A stretch of DNA of 64,000 bases from contig OX155954.1 of assembly GCA_944548615.1 (NCBI GenBank), forward strand, positions 9,357,881-9,421,880, given 5' to 3'. Made by a program: the position numbers and the translations under genes. Below the pieces are notes generated by a model that was not told the DNA's origin, made no database searches, and was given only the letters and a program-made list of their open reading frames with translations. The DNA is from Micropterix aruncella. Its lineage: Eukaryota > Arthropoda > Insecta > Lepidoptera > Micropterigidae. Shown here piece by piece: positions 21,410-33,356 of the stretch (position 1 is the first letter of the stretch; every line of letters starts with the position of its first letter).

Positions 21410-21960
21410 TTGGAGACTCTTTGCACGCGGCTGCTCGTCGTAACAAAATGGGGGAGTTGTGATTTTGACGAGCGAAAATTTAAATCGATGGAGTTAGCAG
21501 GTATTATTGCGGGTGATTTTTCGTTTTTTTGTCAGTCTGATGGATTTAGTATGCTTTACAATTTTATAGGATTTATTTTTCTTTATCCGATGATGCCTAT
21601 ATCGATGAAAATGGACTTATCAGATTAGCACTTTTATACGACGATATAATCAATGCACATACGAATAGTTGACCATAGAACAGCGAAGAACTCGAGAACC
21701 ATTTGAGACAGAACATTATCGACTATTATTACCGCGACTCCCCGTCGGTATTTGAAAGGGCGCAGAGATAGGATGTGACAACTGTCTGTCCTCTCTGTCG
21801 GCGACAGTGTATAAAGTCTCGGTTGAAGGGCGAGGGCGAGGGGGGCAGAGGACAGAGGAGAAGGGGCGTGGTCGATCGCCGACGGGTTCTAGTGATTTAT
21901 GATCCGCGGCGGTCTACTCGCCGTCGCCCTCTGCCTGGATCGTCAGGGCCGAATTAACCA
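21410..21960. other. GC-richer non-repeat block
   Basis: A purine/GC-rich segment around 21825-21870 (gggcgaggg-type) and a mixed flank have no partner in the window. No reliable ORF. Confidence 0.2.
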
Positions 21961-23922
21961 TGAGCAATTTTGCTTAGCTACCAGAAAAGGAAATTGCTGG
22001 AAAATAGGTTAAGTTACTCACTATCACTTTTGATCATGCAGGAATATTTTCGTACAGGAATATTTACTTGTAATTTCACCACTAAATTTCACTCGCAAAA
22101 TTCTAAATTTCACTAGCAAAATTCTGTCATGAAAAAAATCATCAATAGAGGTTAATGAATTTAATCCACGGCGAAATGCTGCGACACCCTCACTACCGAG
22201 ACTTACACAATTTGTTGTACATTCTAGATACCTAACGCTCATGATCACACTCCACACTAACAAACTAAACACAGTCTCACACACCCACACACACACACAG
22301 ACACCCTCACATACACACACAAATCCCTATAAAAGTCTTTTAAATATTAGAAAAAAATAGGTAGGTTCTTTAGTTTTATAAAGCAGTTGTCAACTAAATT
22401 TATGTTACTGAAGTCCTAAACTGATTTAATTTGTTAAACTGATTTTTTTAAAGTAATTATTTACTGTAATATTCTGACAAAAATTATGAATTGAATTGAG
22501 CTTAGAGACGCGCGGACGCGCTGATGTCTACAGGTTGTTTCTGCAAACGTGTAGAAATGACGTCTTGAAGTAAAGTAGAATGAAATTCTACATGAAAAGT
22601 TGAACTAAAAGTCATTTTTTATTTTTTTATTTAGGCTTCTGTTACTGAGAAAAAATCTATTATTTTATCAAAAATGCTTTTCCTGGGTCGCTAACCTCCA
22701 ATAAAAAATGAAAATACAGAGTTTACACATTGATAGCCATATGTCTGTAGGTACAATATTATTTTTTTTATGTAAAAGATCATTAAGTACTACCTAAAAT
22801 TTGAATTTCCTATTTTTTCCCACTGAACCATACTATTTTAAAACTCGATAAAAAGCAATAGAATTGAGCAACACTATAGAATTTAGAAAGTATAAAGATA
22901 GGTGGACACTTATTAACGATAACGCTAGGATAATCGCATTAGCAAGAAAACAAATTTTGTCTTTTTTCAGCCATGGGTTGAATCGTTATTCTGGTTTTTT
23001 TTTTCTTATTTATTCAATTCATTTTACATATCTTATCTAAGGTTACACAAGGAAAAATAGTTACTTTCTAGTATAAATAAAGCGACAAGTTACTTGCACG
23101 CGGCGCGGCTGTTGATTGACTGGAAGATATTGTTATGTAGCAATAAGTCCACCATTGTACCTTCTTTTAATTGTGCAATAAAGAGTTTTCATTCATTCAT
23201 ACAAGTTGAATCATCCCAATCACATGCAACCCGAGGCACGTCACACATCTAACTAGGCTTACGCTTGTACCTAGATGTGCGATTTAAGACTTATTTGAGG
23301 TTGCGAGCTGGCTTTGTATTTACAAATATTTCAATTTATGATCGCCTATAATGATCTATTCGCACCTACATATAGTTTGTAGGTGTACATATAGCACCTA
23401 TATTTCTAAAAAGAAACGATGTCAAATTATGTAATTACATGGAACTCTTACCTATATGAGAACCGGTAGGTGCCTACTATTATCAAATTTTGGTCGAATT
23501 TTGTATAGCTACAGGTTATGATTTGGTCGATGTATTGGCTGACCACCAACACAAGGCTAGTGCGAAGCGTCTGACATTTACCTAAAATCCTTTAAAAACA
23601 GATTTCACACAAAATAAATTCCTTTACGTTTTCAAATATTTAGAACCATAAAAATGAAAAAATATGTCTCTCCGTCTGTATGTTTGCATGTCTATATGTG
23701 CGTTTGTCTGAGTCATTAATAACTCAAGAACGCATTGTCCGATTTCTAAAATTGTTTTAGTAATCAGTTTTATTCATCGATGGGAAGAGTAGAGGAGCTT
23801 TATTTAGGGTTCAGTGCCATTTATATTACAAACAGATTATCGGATGACTTTCTAAAATCGAACGGTGCGTTCTTGACTAACAAAATTTTAAGCTGATTGA
23901 CTTAAGGGGCTGTATCTTTTAA
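21961..23922. other. AT-rich stretch with CA-rich tract and a probable LINE tail
   Basis: A CACACA-rich low-complexity tract occupies 22243-22322. At ~23075-23199 a GC-richer end ('ttgattgactggaagatatt', 'caataagtccaccattgtac', AATAAAG) runs into ATTCATTCAT, which looks like the 3' end of a non-LTR element with a short repeat tail. That is tentative. Otherwise unassigned. Confidence 0.35.
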
Positions 23923-24175
23923 CCCTTCAGGCCTCGGCCCCTCAGCCGATTGACAAGTTGATGTCCCAAAAAATTTTTGTAAAAAAATTGAATTATGACA
24001 CTGTCACACCAAAATATTAATTACTGCCCAACCACTGTACCCATAATTAAAATAAATCATATTAACATAATAAAACATAATAAAATAAAGCAAATTAAAT
24101 TAAAATAAAATTTAAACGGGGCCGTCACGCTAAGACATTGTTGTGGCCGATATCGGCGAATTGGGGCTCTAGGGG
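23923..24175. mobile_element. piggyBac-like MITE
   Basis: TTAA occurs on both sides (23919-23922 and 24176-24179). The element begins CCCTTCAGGCCTCGGCCCC and ends in the inverted form CCCCTAGAGCCCC. TTAA duplication with CCC-starting inverted ends is the piggyBac signature. The 253-bp interior is non-coding and AT-rich. Confidence 0.85.
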
Positions 24176-24179
24176 TTAA

Positions 24180-24429
24180 AATAAATAACCAATTTCAAAC
24201 TTCTTTCGCCAATTAGTTTTATTTATCATATGAATGCGATGATCGTATGAATCGCATTCATACGATGATTAGAGATTGCATATACGAGTACTAACCGAAC
24301 CGAGTCCCAGCACTAGGTTTTTGAAAAGTACTTATACATATTATCTTTCTATTAGTTTTATATAGCTTAACTCATATGCAGGTTGCAAGATTGGAGCCCT
24401 ATCAAATATTAAATTAAATTAAATATCTT
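24180..24429. other. AT-rich spacer with a stem-loop
   Basis: CGTATGAAT/ATTCATACG flanks a 3-nt loop around 24245-24265, embedded in a larger imperfect palindrome. No other feature. Confidence 0.45.
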
Positions 24430-24910
24430 TTTTTTTCAAGGGTCTCCAATGCGGCCCTTGGACGCCAATTCGTCTCGCTGGCAGGGCGACCGCGGCGCGC
24501 GCCCTGAGTACACATTTCGCGATTTTACAGCCAAATTGATACGCCGCTCTCCTGCATGACGTCCCTTTTTCAAAGGTCGGAAGAGCGGCACTTCGTTGGC
24601 AAATATAGCCCTTCCACCAGAGCGGCCGGTCGACACGCGGCGGGCTCATTGCAAACGGAAACTTTAAAATCCGCGCCATTTAATGGCATCCGAACGGAAG
24701 CTGCCACAGCGGCGAAAGGAAGGACAAATTAAAAGGACGATCAGGAGTTCCGCCGCCCGCTGTCTGACAGACTGGGAATGAAACAAAAGGGCGAACTTGA
24801 GGACATTAGTCAGAGAGTAAACGACAGTAAGAAAGGAAAAGAGAGAGAAAGAAGGAGACAGAGAGTATCCAATGTTGAAAGCTAGAACCAAACAGATAAA
24901 TCGATATGAC
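24430..24910. other. GC-rich non-repeat block
   Basis: One of the most GC-rich single-copy stretches in the window. Overlapping open frames at 24419-24679 and 24664-24927 on the minus strand have no familiar motif. A 'CATTTAATGG' core and repeated 'gcggcg' segments are present. Candidate constrained non-coding sequence. Confidence 0.25.
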
Positions 24911-25764
24911 CATAATATAAGATTCAATGACCTAGCTTAGAGACAGCACTGAGGAATAACAAGATTGGCTAAATTACCTTCATGCCATTTAAAAACATGA
25001 AAAGTCATCTAGATGACACGGAAAACGCAAGCACAGAAGCCGCCCAAAAGATGATGACAGTGCTAATTTAAAGACAGATCCCGAAAAAATATCCTCAAAA
25101 GCCAAGATGGTAGAATAAGATAACATACTTAATACGTAAACACTTCAAAAAGAAGAGTCAAAAAATGGTCTACTCACAATAGTCACTTTAATTGAAATGC
25201 ATGCCTAATTTAATAAGTAATGGATATTGTAATGAGCTATTCTGAGTTGTGAAATCGTATAGGACTTTACAATATACCTACTGTTGTCAATAAAAGTACG
25301 TTGAATTGCCCATCGATTGACGATTGAATTGGATGAATGAATGAATGAATGAAGTCAGCCAGAAGTGCTCCTAATAGTGCCCCGAAATCGCCAGGGGGCA
25401 CATTTATTAGCCTTAAAGGAAGCGAGAGAGGGAAAGATAAATAAAGTTTCCGTATAGTTTCCGTATCCGTTTCATCCATTTCATATACTTAATTTTCGCA
25501 TTTTTCATTTTGACAGCATCACACATTTTCGCTTTGTCTTGTGCCAATTCTTCCCATTCCTACTTCGTTTCGTCAAAGTATCACATGTCATATCTAAGAG
25601 TTTTCATATTTCCATGTGCACTTGATGGTTTATTATTTTTTAATTAATCTCGGTCTTATAAATTTCAGTCCATCGAATGACGTTTATGTCTTGTTTATGT
25701 TATGGCTATGGACTGTAATAACACAGTATTCTGGTATACTGCGGAAATAATAACTATATAACTA
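24911..25764. other. Unassigned stretch
   Basis: It holds a short (GAAT)n run near 25330-25350 and otherwise mixed sequence without coding evidence. Confidence 0.3.
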
Positions 25765-26416
25765 TTGTTTTGCAATCGAGGCACTTCACTGATGACATAC
25801 CCCATTTCGATCAAAAGAAGAATATCTCAGGAACGCTATCCTATTCGATGTCTGTTATTTTTGTATCCCGTTTATTCTCGGCGTTTAAACGCGTTCCCCA
25901 GAGGCATTCCAGAAATAATAACACATTTGCCAACCTATTACATGCAAATAATTTATCCTATAATAAACCTATAAGTAGGATGTGTCGCGCGTTCGATATG
26001 AACTGCCAAGGAAACGACATATTCAATGATACCTTTGCGAACATCAAAAAGTCCATACACTCTAAAACATTAGTGTAATGTAAAAATAAAAATATATATA
26101 ATATGGAAAAATAAAAATATATGTAGATATGTATGTGTGTGTATATGTATATGTGTATGTGTGTGTATGTATATGTATATGTGGATATGTGTGTATATAT
26201 TTATGTATGTATGTGTATATGTATGTGTATATGTGTATGTATATATGTATATGTATATGCATGTATATGTATATGTATATATACATATAATATCTAGATT
26301 AGAGCCTTATTAACGGATGCATTGTAACAATATTATAGGATAGTAGGTTAGAGCATATTATGTAAGGCACTATGTTATTAATGAAATGTACCACCTACTA
26401 TCTGTTTCGTTACAAA

Positions 26417-26445
<29 letters not shown>
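25765..26445 (+). pseudogene. 3' end of a CR1/Jockey-type LINE with AAAT tail
   Basis: A ~100-codon frame (to 26078) ends with a pattern seen at the C-terminus of this LINE group: NNNTFANLLHANN, PISRMCRAFD and NDIFNDTFANIKKSI (usual form: P-nR-lrlyN ... DIF-dsl--Fk). It is followed by a UTR containing a ~190-bp TATG/TGTA low-complexity run (26085-26285) and a tail of seven or so AAAT units to ~26445, directly against the M element. The 5' portion is missing. Confidence 0.65.
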
Positions 26446-26448
<3 letters not shown>

Positions 26449-26770
26449 GTTATTTCATTACTTTGCGACCTAGGGATCTCGCTTCTAACATGACATGTAT
26501 TAGCATACGAACAGTTATAGTCGGACACATCAATCATTTTGAACTACAGTATACGTTAAATTCCGTATTAACCGTAAGGGAAATGTTGATACATATAATC
26601 GAGTAATGCAGTTTCAACGCATTCCTTGTAATTCAACAATATTACGATTGAAACATGCTTATTCTGTACAAAACAGTAAGTATTACGATTTAAGCATCGT
26701 TATTCGTTATTATATAAACCTGTAAAAACAAAATGGTAATATAAGAACCAATCCAGTATTTTTCTCAGTG
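26444..26770 (-). mobile_element. M-family TIR element, truncated copy
   Basis: In reverse complement it begins CACTGAGAAAAATACTGG and aligns with the 58726-59189 copy through 'gaattacaaggaat', 'cattactcgattatatg', 'tgtccgactataac' and 'atccctaggtcgc' to 'aaataacatta'. It breaks off at the AAAT repeat, so the last ~140 bp are missing. Confidence 0.8.
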
Positions 26771-27031
26771 TGTCCAATATTTTTTATTTATTTTTATTTA
26801 TTTTTTGTTAAAAACATACGGCATAAAAAAAACTTATAAGCATAATATATAACAGTAGTAAAGCCAATGATGTTTTAAATTATTTGCTATACGTATAAGA
26901 ATTACAAAATTATGCTAAACAATACAATACAAAGAAAACCAAAAAGAAATAAAAACGAACAGTTAAAAGCGCTATGTGCGAGTGTATGGGTGTAGGTGTG
27001 TGTTTGTGTGATGGAGAGCGTGTATGTGTGC

Positions 27032-27066
<35 letters not shown>

Positions 27067-27160
27067 TGTGTGTGTTTGTATGTGTGTGTGTGCTTGTACG
27101 TAGGTGTGTGTGGGTGTGTGTATCTCTAGTGCGAATGTGCTTGTGAGTGCTTGTATGTGC
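26771..27160. repeat. AT-rich spacer and (TG)n microsatellite
   Basis: A long interrupted (TG)n tract runs from about 26988 to 27122. It produces a histidine/threonine-repeat artefact frame on the minus strand. Confidence 0.85.
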
Positions 27161-27660
27161 ATGCTAATTCAATGCGATCTGATAATCGGCTTTTCATGTA
27201 CCTCCTTAACAAAGGATCGACTATATGGATAAGATGTCTAGATTTCTGCGATTTCGTATCTCCGGCCATTGCGTACTATTTCGAAAGTACTAGTATATGT
27301 ATATTAAACACGAACCTGACACTGGCCAGTGCTAGGAAACGCTGACGCGTCCCAATAGCCCCCACAATGGCAATAGCAATGGCGCTTCTCCTTTTTCTGT
27401 CTCTCGGGCACTTTTCTTCGAACACTCAATTGGAAATTGCGGCGGCCACTCGAGCAATTAGGCAACGCGCCGCCGACCGTGTCGTGACGGATAAATTAGT
27501 GCATTAATTATGCATGTGGGAGCTTTTATTTCCTACCCGCGAAGAAGAAGCCATTTTCGCCTTAAATATTTGTGACACAAGAGTGGGAAAAGAGACAATA
27601 GAAATGGGTAATTAGTGTCAATTTACGATTTTCTTTATTGGATACGGCGGGAATTGACTG
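27161..27660. other. GC-richer non-repeat block
   Basis: Single-copy in the window, with 'gcggcggccactcgagcaat' near 27440 and homeodomain-core motifs in 'gtgcattaattatgcatg' near 27499. No ORF of note. A good candidate for conserved non-coding DNA, by appearance only. Confidence 0.3.
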
Positions 27661-27879
27661 TTTGATTTCATTATGTACATATTTTTAAGCGCTTGTACGA
27701 TTTATAGTGAGACTAATAGTATATCAAACGTCGTACAAATGGGAAAAAGACACGTGATCAAAAATATGTGCTTAGAAATCCAGCTTCCTCATTCAGTATA
27801 CAGGTACTTAGGGGATGTCTCTGCGGGGGCCAACGGGGCTCGTAATATTTTTACCTAAACTTCGTTTACCCAGAAAATA

Positions 27880-28435
27880 CGCATTCTACAATTCTGGAAA
27901 AAATGACCAAACTTAACAAGAGTGGCTTTACGATCCGTAATAGTAATTCTATGGAAAAACTATTTTTTCGAAGTAAAAAATATTAAACTTTGTAATTCAC
28001 AAAGTATAGGGGTATTCAAAATTTGTCCAGCGTTTAGAAGATTCTGATTAATTAATTGGAATCAAAGAATTTGAAACCCATAACAGACATACACCCTTGT
28101 TTTTAATTGTTTTGTTTCTTTGAAATGAAAATAGTACAGTCTCTTGGGCCCAGTGGGGGGGGGGGGGGGGGGTTCTGATATATTTACTTGAATATGCGTT
28201 TAATTATAAAATTCGCATTCTAAATTATTTTCGTAGTGAAAAAAGGTGAAAATTTAAATTCACAGAGTAATCGGGAAATTCATAATTTTATCAGAGTGTA
28301 GGAGATTTTGCAATAATAATTAAATTGAGTCAAAGAATACAAAAACCATGAGCCTGTTGGTTTTTGATGATTTTGTTTCCATTTCATAAAAACAATCTAA
28401 TTTAAAACAAGAGTCTGTGCATCTCGTGGGTTTTA
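27880..28435. repeat. Diverged tandem duplication with a G18 tract
   Basis: Two ~270-bp units in tandem share ordered landmarks: 'attcacaaagta'/'attcacagagta', 'gaatcaaagaatttgaaacccat'-type and 'gagtcaaagaatacaaaaaccat'-type segments, 'ttttgtttc', and 'cagtctcttggg'/'gagtctgtgcatctcgtggg'. A run of 18 G at 28155-28172 marks the junction. Old duplication, function unknown. Confidence 0.55.
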
Positions 28436-28461
28436 TATTGTTTTATTTTAATTAATTATTA

Positions 28462-28638
28462 CAGTGGAACCACTCATAATGAGCACCTCTCATAACGAGT
28501 AATTCGCAGAAATTCCTTATAAAGAGTAGGTAATTCGCACCTCTCGCAACAACGAGTATTGGAAAACTTGTCTCGCTTAACGAGTGTTTCGCTTAACACA
28601 TAGGAGACGAATTATGCTCATTATGAGAGGTTCGACTG
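28462..28638. mobile_element. Short pogo-like MITE
   Basis: It starts CAGTGGAACCACTCATAATG and ends with the inverse CATTATGAGAGGTTCGACTG, with TA on both sides (28460-28461 and 28639-28640). 177 bp, with internal 'cgagtaattcgca' subrepeats and no coding capacity. Confidence 0.85.
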
Positions 28639-28640
28639 TA

Positions 28641-29440
28641 TTTCAAAATATTCTATACACTCGCCAAATTATTAATGCATGTTTTCAGATGTAGATTCTT
28701 GTTAGCTTCTTTGTTATTGAGGTGGAATACTATTGATGTAGCTTTATCCAGGATTGCGTTTGAGGTACCGTTATGGATAAATCGTCGTTGAGAGTTTTTT
28801 CGTTTCTTAACTCGCATATACTTTATAAGGTGTATAAAGTATATGTAGTCATATGAAGAGAAGTAAATGTATTTTTTTTTAAACCGAATCTGACTGTTGC
28901 TGTTGTTGCGGCTGGGGAGTGTCTGCGGTCACATGACGCTGTTGTCTGCTGTTCGCGGCTGAATAGAGCGCCATATGCCGTCCGATCGCATCCTGTCCAT
29001 TTACCCCGCACAGCCCATTGTGGCACTTCCGAGGCCGCGGCCGCTTACAGCTTAATAAACGTTTGCTCAGCGCTCTGCGGTCGGAGACTTCGGGTTAAAC
29101 GCCTTTTTCGCCTTTTATTCTATTATCGGACGAGGGGGAAAATACGCCGTAATACGCTGTTTACTTAGCCTTAATTGGCCGTTACCTTGCGCCCGCTCAA
29201 CGGCTACGTTTCAACAGCCGTTCGCGTCTTGTGCACGGAACTACACAACGTCTCCGATCTACTCTCGCATACTGCAGTATATTTGACACTTTCTTCAGTA
29301 TTTGGCCCCCGCAGCATAGTCCATGAAATCTTTCTTGACAAAAGTGTCGTTAAGAACAAGGCGTTGATAACAGTTTTTGGACCGACAGCTGTTAATCACC
29401 TTTTTCGCGGCTCCAGGTCGGAATAAATCGTCTTCATCCA
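28641..29440. other. Spacer and GC-richer non-repeat block
   Basis: From about 28860 the sequence is GC-richer and single-copy, including 'gaggccgcggccgcttaca' near 29030. Short open frames on both strands have no known motif. Candidate constrained non-coding DNA. Confidence 0.25.
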
Positions 29441-31484
29441 TGAACAATATTTAATAATACGACGGGGGAATTGAATTAGTGTAAATGGATAACTCAGTTT
29501 TTTTATAAACAAAAAGATTAAGTTGCAGAAAAATATGATTAACCTACTTAATTTGAAAGCCCAGTTTTAAAATATTAGGAAATACCAAAATAATATCAAT
29601 GAATACGATGTACATTTTAAAAGAATATAATATGAAAGATAATGAAGAATTTATAGATGAATAAATGATTTAGTTGTGGGTGATGTATCCTTAAAATTTG
29701 GTGTAAGTATTAGGACTAATATAAATAAAAGTGAAGAAGTTCGTAAAAATAACACAGGAGTGAACACCGAAATGTGACACAATTACTCCATATCTTTATG
29801 TATATTATTAACTACTAAATTATTTATTAGTGAGTAGGATAGGGTGAGTAGGATTTATTAGTGAGTAGGATAGGATAGGATACTTCAAAGCCTCTGACAG
29901 TTGATGGTTCAAGACGTTATGATCGAAACCTGTGTAGAGGTCAGTTTGTGTCGATAAAGCGTTGGTTAAAAAGTTTTATTCGGATAGAATCGATCTAGTA
30001 AGAGATCGATTTCGATCGATGTAGTAAAATATATGTTTACATCTTGAAATTGCTGCAAAAACAAACGTAATTGCTATTTACTTTATTACATTTTAACGAC
30101 AGGTTTGTCAAATAGGTTATCGCCGAATATAACTGCAAATTTCACTTGACGAGGAGTACAGCGTAATATCATAGAGTGAGCCTATAGCAGTGGTACAATA
30201 AAAAAACCTTTCAGATGGAAGAAGATTCCTTGCCTCTGCAGATAAGAATAGGGCTATATATTGTTCTACACCCTCTCTTCTTAAACGTACTAAGATAATG
30301 CCATCGCCTCAGTGCGACTGCATCGACTTGGTAGACTGCACCTTCATAATGTGGTTCCTAAAGTAGTCATAGATCCTTATTATAGATAAACATAGTTTAT
30401 TAGTATAGAAATTTCTTTTTATAGATTGGTTATCGTACAAGTCCAACCCTCACACAAAGCAAATGATACCACCAAGTAAGTACCTAGTTGAACTGCTTCT
30501 TTACTTGAAATTCAATACCACAGAAGACCAAAAGGCAAAGCAGGAAGTAGAATTGCTACCGGACTTAACTTCTGGCAATAACCACCTACACTTAGAAGTA
30601 CTGCACATGCCACACAATAAATAGACAAAAAAAAAGAGAATCACTTTTTGGGGAAAACGAACTCGAAGGTTTATTTTTTAAATACGAATGTATGATGAAT
30701 GAAATTTCGGCAGTAGGTATATAGGTATATTTAACTAGAACGATACAAACTAAAACCAAAATTACATAATGTGTAATTGGTAGTTTTATAATTTTATGCG
30801 CACATTTGATAATATGTCAAATAATATATTCTTGGTTTCTGTTACATAACAGTTAATAGATGCTCTGCGTAAGTATTCGTATAAGTATTCGTAAGTATTC
30901 GTATAATTAGTGTGTTTTTGATTCGTGTCGCAAATACCGTGATTCGAATGAGCACCTTAAATATATTTTATATACATTACATCCAAGTATTTGTAACTAT
31001 AATTTACCATGTTTTTGTTCAATCGAGTAGTCCTATACCAACATATTATTTTTAGGCCTAAAATGTTATAAACGAATAACAGTAACTGAGTTATTAACAG
31101 TATTCTATTGCTGTATTTAAGTTATTAAATGGTTCTAAACTATGGTTTGTTATTGTATATGATATAAAATTATGCAATTAGGTAGGTACTAGCATTGATT
31201 TTATAGTGTAATATAAAATCAATGGTACTAGGTTTATAAATACTGCAATTTTTGAAGTTAACTTATAAAAGCCATAGTACAAAATTTAGACGAATAGAAC
31301 TCATTATAAACGGCGATTAAGGCACGATCTAATAAATGAGATGGGAAATTATTATTATTTAATGCGACACTTAATGCGTCATTTGGTTGCCTACCTATCA
31401 TACATTTTCGCAAATTGTTGGGTATAACGCGGAAATCAGTGTTATATTTCTATTCAAGCATTGGGCATTCTTCTAAGACCAGTG
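29441..31484. other. AT-rich non-coding stretch
   Basis: Small local repeats: 'gtgagtaggat' units near 29830-29880 and 'gtaagtattcgtataa' units near 30868-30907. The 30200-30620 segment is less AT-rich but unassigned. No coding signal. Confidence 0.35.
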
Positions 31485-31765
31485 CATCGATATATTACCT
31501 AGATATGCCCTCACATACAAATAAGTTGGCTCCACATACCCTTTGCTCGTAAATCTCGTGACAAAGAGAGCAATCTCTTATCGCGGGGTAAAATGTATGC
31601 GAGAAAATAGCGCGCCAATATTGTTCGCGGCAGCTCTCACACTGGAAACGGTCGACTGTCTGCAAGCGGACTGCAACCAAACTACTACTGGCCGGCTTTC
31701 AGAAGTGGTTTTAAAGGGGTAATTTTCGAGCGCGAAAGGCCCATCTATGGGATCATATATCGATT
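31485..31765. mobile_element. T-family TIR element, copy 1
   Basis: It begins CATCGATATATTACCTAGAT and ends ...ATCATATATCGATT, with flanks GACCAGTG and GGCCAGTG (7/8 match). The interior matches the 41397 copy closely ('gagaaaatagcgcgccaata', 'cagctctcacactggaaacg', 'ttttcgagcgcgaaag'). 281 bp, non-coding. Confidence 0.8.
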
Positions 31766-32829
31766 GGCCAGTGATTATGTAGTAACATTGTTATTCGTCA
31801 ATTATACTTAAGTATATATATATATATATTATCTATGTCTACCTATACTAAAATTAAATACATGCTATAAAAAACATATCTATTACAAAAACAACACGTT
31901 TCCGACAAATTACCTTCTGGTATTATAAATCTTACATGAATATCACCGATCATTACAGCTATTCCAATGTTGCTCTCGAATATCGACGAACCTTTATTGT
32001 AACTCAATGCTTCCGGTAACAAAGAATCTCATCGCATCCGTCCTTCATTTTTGTATGCATGACAAATCCATTGACACCTACGATCGGAAATGCTGTCAAC
32101 AAGATGACATGCTTTGTAGTCCCTCCGTAATCCCACTTTGTGCTAAATGGTAGGGACTTGAATGAATGCACCTTAGATGTAGCACTTTAGAGTTGAATGT
32201 AAATTAATATAGGTACGTTAAATAATGCATTTCATTAATAGATTTAAAAAAATCATGAAACCTTATAAACTGTATATTACTGGGTCTCAACATAATTAGG
32301 ACAGTAATTCATTCAGTCAATCTGCTTATATAACAAAAATATATAGATCCATAGCAAACGAACACGTAGTTTAATTTTTGACGCATTATATTGCATTTTA
32401 TTTTATACCAAATTATATCATGTGATAGGTATATATTTTTTTAATCATTTTTGTGTTTTTATTTATATATCTACTTATTTTAATCTATATAGATTCATTT
32501 GTTTATTTGTATTATTACTTTATTATATCGTTTTCTATTTTATTTATTTTTTTCTATTTCATCATGAACCAATTACTATTGCCGTACATTATAAAATACA
32601 TAAAAATGAAGTACAGGCAATCCTCGTTCTATTCCATCTCTTCTCCGTTATTAGATACCGCCTTAAATATTAAATTATTACATTTAATTAAAATTGCTCA
32701 GGAAAATTTTAAAACTAAAAATGATTGTAAAACGTAGGAAACAATAATAGGCCTTAAATAGTTTAAAGCTACACTGTATGTTTTACATCAATAAATTAAT
32801 AGAATCAGTGTTCAATTCTTAATCGTAGC
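31766..32829. other. AT-rich non-coding stretch
   Basis: A short TA run lies at 31812-31829. Long plus-strand open frames at 32422-32737 are I/Y/F-rich and driven by base composition, with no domain. Otherwise empty. Confidence 0.4.
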
Positions 32830-33160
32830 TAATTACCGCTGTAATTCTTAATTAATCGCAATTATTTTAACTGCAGACGAAACGACGAAAATGGCCCCAT
32901 TCGTATAAGATATACGATGGCTGTTGTCGCGTGTCAAAGCTAAATTATGCGCAAAAAAAAAAGATGTCGAAATGGCGGGAAAAAAAGGAAGATGGCGTTG
33001 CGGCGTCGTCGTCGTCAGCGTCGAGTCGTTGCGCGCCATTTATTTCGAAATTCGAACGCAATTCGGGGAATGCCCGCGCGCGCGACAAATTTAACGACAG
33101 GAAAAGAAGAGGAAGAAGACCCATTTTTTTTTTGGAAAACTAAGCGATGTTAGGAGACGT
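32830..33160. other. GC-richer non-repeat block with CGT repeats
   Basis: It contains 'ggcgtcgtcgtcgtcagcgt' near 33002 and a CG-repeat 'cccgcgcgcgcgac' near 33073. Overlapping K/R-rich open frames have no domain. Single-copy in the window. Confidence 0.25.
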
Positions 33161-33356
33161 CATATTATTAGCAAAAAAGACAAAAATGCTTGATTTAAAT
33201 TAATGACAAAACGGATAATATTAATCTCAATTTGATGTAAATCTACTTATTAAAAAATAGGCCTTAATTGACTTTTTGCGCCATGATTTGTTTTGAAATA
33301 TTTGTTTAAATTTTACATACTATCTATTTGACATAATTTATCTTCGACATAATTTT

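Noticed and set aside
32422..32737. Hydrophobic 83-94-codon frames suggesting a membrane protein
   Set aside because: Two overlapping frames of I/Y/F codons in very AT-rich DNA with no other gene signal.
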